64,000 nt of DNA from Aptenodytes patagonicus (taxonomy: Eukaryota > Chordata > Aves > Sphenisciformes > Spheniscidae): NCBI RefSeq assembly GCF_965638725.1, contig NC_134951.1:42486746-42550745 (forward strand), written 5' to 3'. Below the pieces are notes generated by a model, which saw only the letters and a list, made by a program, of their open reading frames with translations, made no database searches and was not told the origin of the DNA. Each line of letters opens with the position of its first letter. Position 1 is the first letter of the stretch. Made by a program: the position numbers and the translations under genes. Positions 60,784 to 64,000 of this stretch are shown in pieces.

Positions 60784-63256
60784 CTGGAAATACAAATAAA
60801 TACATTTTTAAGGGACTGTTTCGCATTGGGTAAAGTACCAGCATCTAGGCTACACACTGATACAGCATTCAGTGCAAGTAACAGAGACAATTTAGAACCA
60901 GGATCGGAAACTGAAAATGCAGTGTACTGATGTGCATTTTATAGGATCAGAAAATTGACTTCACCATAACAAAATTGTGCCTCTTTTTCTGGCCTTAACA
61001 GTTTTTTCTGAATATTAACATAAACCACAGCACATAAACTTCAAACGTCGTAACTGCCTAATATTTATGGTAGAATGGATAAAGCCAGCAAATGCTTATG
61101 GAGAGGATGAAAGAATCTGCAGAATCTGGGCTATGAAAAGACTAATTTCAGGGGAAATAATTTCACATCAGGACATAATTTCCTGAACCAAGAGTCAGAT
61201 TATTTGTCCACACACTGACCTCTTCAGTGCCAAAGTCCCCATAAACAGATTTTCACAGACCTGTCCCTCGGTGGGAGAAAGCTCCTCCGACCATTGTAAT
61301 TAGAGAGGCACTATATGCTGTGCTCCAGAGCACCCGAGGAGACACGGTGCCAAGAGAGAGCTCAGAAGGGCTTGAAACAGCCACCTGCATCGCACGGAGG
61401 CCTCGTCAGGGCAGCTCAGGGTCAGGGTGGTCCCAGGGAGTTCAGCATCGCTGCAACATTCTGGACCAAGATTTCTTTTAGGCTTCATTTTACCGATGCA
61501 GCAATTGACTTTTGGGTTCTGGTATAAACACACCCCAGTCAGCTCGTACTTTTACAGATTTTTTCAATAGATTAATTTTGTGCAAGAAGGCTACATGCAG
61601 CACGGCACATCTGTCCTTCTACTGCTAGCGCACAAGATGAAGTGGCCATAAATAGCATATCACGTTCTCTGGGTAATTCAACAGAAATGCAGTTGTGTGG
61701 CTATATTTGATCCAGATCAAATCTATACCACAGGGCAATGCGTATCTCTGATATGAATAACTGGGGGAACCATAACATTAAAGATGCAGGATATATAAGT
61801 TGCAACTGTACGAGTATCATCCCAAATTCTCTGCTTGATTTTTTTTTAAATGAATTTACTTTTTTTCATTATTAGTCACAATAAGATTTCAGGCGGCGGG
61901 GCGGGGATGACACACACACAAAACCTCAGTTCTCTCTGTATCCAAACATCAGATGTACTAAGTAAGGGCTACCTGCAGATCAGCAGGATGCTCTTTGGCA
62001 ATTACCACAGGACCTTTAAAATTATTCTGAAGCATTTTGTACCAGCCTGGTCAGAGACAAAAAACTGGTCATAAACTGGTCATAAGAAACTGGTGTTTCT
62101 TTTGAGCCAGAGAACTCCCATGTGCCTGTGGCATGGCCTGGGAGGACCTGCCTTACTGGAAAGTCAGGCAGGATCTGAGTTAGGCTGAAGATGCCACAAG
62201 CATTTTTGGATCGTCATGTTATAAACGTCTGGTCAACTAATGCTACTTTTAAAAATCTTGGATTCATCTGAGCGATGAACCCATAAAACAGAATACTGAA
62301 CCTCACTTCTGCTCTTGTCAGCATTAAAATGTAGTATTTTAGGTACAAAGTTTGTAACCTTCCTTCTCAAGCACTAAGCCTCCATATTGTACTGACAATT
62401 TCATTGTGCTCAGTCTAAGACCGTTTTGGCCCAGTCTCTCACTCGGAAAACAGCATTTCCCCCTTAAAAATTATTTTCTTCCAAAGCATAGACCTGAGCC
62501 CTTCCTTTAGAAATGAACAGGAATTAGTTATATCCCATGGTCAAGAAAGTGGGTCCATGGAGAAAAGAGCTGTACAAAGGATGCTGAAGTATTAAATTCC
62601 CTAGCCGGGGCAGCCTGTGCAGGTGACAGAGACAGCAACACTCCTTCACCCAACCTGGCTGGCCGGGGACAGCCTTGCCTTGGAGGACTGAGTTTCAGGG
62701 TCTTTTTATTGCTGAGACACAGAGCACATTTCAACAGGGGGAGTTTCCCTGCCCTTGCAGATTATCATGTGAGGGATTCTGGGCTGAGCACTGCTCACCT
62801 TCACCCTGAAGAGATGGTCCTTGGCTGTGCAGCAGTGCCTGGTTCACCAGCCCCAGTTGTTCCTGACGGGCTTCAGACAAGCACCCCAGGCTGCATCCCA
62901 AGCCCGCAGCTCCTAATCACCAAACTCTTTACCTGCCTTCTCAGAAACGTTATCTGATCATGCAGATCTCTCCACCTCTGCAGTCACCTCCCCAGGCCAT
63001 GCCTGGAGCTAACCGACAGCTCGTTTGGGCTGTGTCTGAACTGCAGTGCTGACAGCATCTCCGGATTCTTGCAACTGGATCTTTTGAACAATTTCTTCTA
63101 TGCCTGCATAGACCACCTGATCCCTTGACTTTAAAAGACTGAAACTGTCACACAAGAGCATGATGTGCTAATGACTAATGTGCGGGATAAGGCCCCAAGC
63201 TGACAACACTGTTATATACATTTTAGATACGGAAAGCTACTCTGTGCCTAGCAAGC
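60784..63256. other. probable CGA intron 1 and upstream region, exon 1 not located
   Basis: A first non-coding exon and promoter should lie on the minus strand at higher coordinates, but no confident TATA/CRE combination was found, so it may lie in this stretch or beyond the window. An 11-bp unit (AAACTGGTCAT) is tandemly repeated from 62062 to 62083, with a partial third copy. No coding sequence was recognised. Confidence 0.5.
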
Positions 63257-63283
63257 AAAAAAAAAAAAAAAAAAAAAAAAAAA
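63257..63283. repeat. 27-nt poly(A) run
   Basis: 27 consecutive A. No processed-gene body, poly(A) signal or target-site duplication was seen upstream, so it is read as a simple repeat rather than the tail of a retrocopy. CR1 does not use poly(A) tails, which also makes a retrocopy less likely in a bird. Confidence 0.85.
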
Positions 63284-64000
63284 GCATTCAATCCTTAACT
63301 ACTTAAGAGCTTCTCTTCTTCCAAATACATCAGTCAATGCTGCTACTCCATGATAAATATCCTCCAGTGACAGATCAAATTTTGGCACCAAATATTTCTA
63401 AAAATGAGGTGGCAATGAGAAGGACAATAATGCAAGCAACAAAGAAATTGATCTTGAGATTTGGTGTAGAGGTTATTTAAGCATGCTATAGTGATCAGAG
63501 AAGGCACTGACAACCCTAACCAGGAAAGATGGCAGAAAATCAAGACGGGAAAGTATAATTAAACAAAGATAGCTTTTGCATAATGGAAACATATTTCTTT
63601 TCAGATTTTGCACCTACCCAGCAGAATCCCTGCAATGACTGCCACAATGATGCAAATGTTCAAACAATGCCTGCTCACATCTGCAGGGACAGGCAAACTT
63701 GAGGTGGTCCAGGGAGTGAAGCTACTTGCCTGGTATGATTATCTGAGAGTGGACCTGGAGCACTGGGATGTGTACAAAGAGACATATTGATTAGCAGAAG
63801 GACACTCCATCACTGTACAAATTCCCAGAGATATATGGGGACACGAGGCTGCTACAGACAGGTCAGCAAGTCTTGGTTCACTGATCAAACAGATGTACAA
63901 CGCAGTCATCAAAGGTAGCAGTTCAGACTGCAGCAGAGCACGGGCCCTACAAGGTAGCTTTGAAACCAGGACAATGATACAAACAAAATCAAAGAGAGCT
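63284..64000. other. non-coding stretch at window end
   Basis: No exon was recognised. In mammals the next gene beyond CGA is ZNF292, but none of its zinc-finger coding sequence is visible here. Confidence 0.55.

Noticed and set aside
60937..60943. TATAAAA on the minus strand as a possible CGA promoter
   Set aside because: It is only about 155 bp upstream of the coding-exon acceptor, leaving no room for the expected non-coding exon and intron, and no CRE-like element was seen beside it.
63257..63283. Poly(A) run as the tail of a processed pseudogene
   Set aside because: No gene body, poly(A) signal or flanking duplication was found, and CR1 machinery rarely makes poly(A)-tailed retrocopies.
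63608..63790. Possible ZNF292 exon near the window end, expected from synteny
   Set aside because: The 60-codon frame there contains no zinc-finger or other ZNF292-like sequence.

Overview
This window looks like nuclear DNA from a bird. It is AT-rich, intron and intergene-dominated sequence with two vertebrate genes. The gene models have avian-type protein sequences, and nearly all recognisable interspersed repeats are CR1 LINEs (chicken repeat 1 family), in age classes from almost intact to barely readable. Nothing prokaryotic was seen (no operons or CRISPR), and no tRNA or rRNA gene was found.

Layout. Positions 1-17267 are non-coding and probably intron 1 or 5' flank of HTR1E. They hold small CR1 tails, a perfect 13-bp hairpin, a G-quadruplex-type run and an AT-rich homeodomain-motif block. 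17268-18544 is the single coding exon of HTR1E (+ strand, serotonin receptor 1E, 364 aa); its leader carries three short upstream ORFs, and poly(A) signals follow at 18731 and 18958. 19782-21739 is a 5'-truncated young CR1 (+). 21740-32300 is mostly unannotatable, with one CR1 tail. 32300-35276 is a longer young CR1 (+) with endonuclease and reverse transcriptase. 35277-57650 is intergenic, with three older CR1 relics (36596-37080 minus, 42250-43445 minus, 50855-51865 plus), a CR1 tail near 47155, and an unclassified tandem-repeat and CpG-rich block at 54180-55560. 57650-60783 holds the three coding exons of CGA (- strand), the common glycoprotein hormone alpha subunit. 60784-64000 is probably CGA intron 1 and upstream sequence; the non-coding first exon was not located.

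HTR1E and CGA are tail-to-tail neighbours here, as they are on human chromosome 6q14-q15, so this is a conserved syntenic block. They act in separate systems: HTR1E is a Gi-coupled amine receptor, and CGA is the alpha chain shared by LH, FSH and TSH.

The most unusual observation is that the two young CR1 copies, 13.5 kb apart, carry the same single in-frame TAA between the endonuclease and reverse transcriptase domains. The rest of the reading frame is open in both. This suggests that a stop-bearing source element was amplified.
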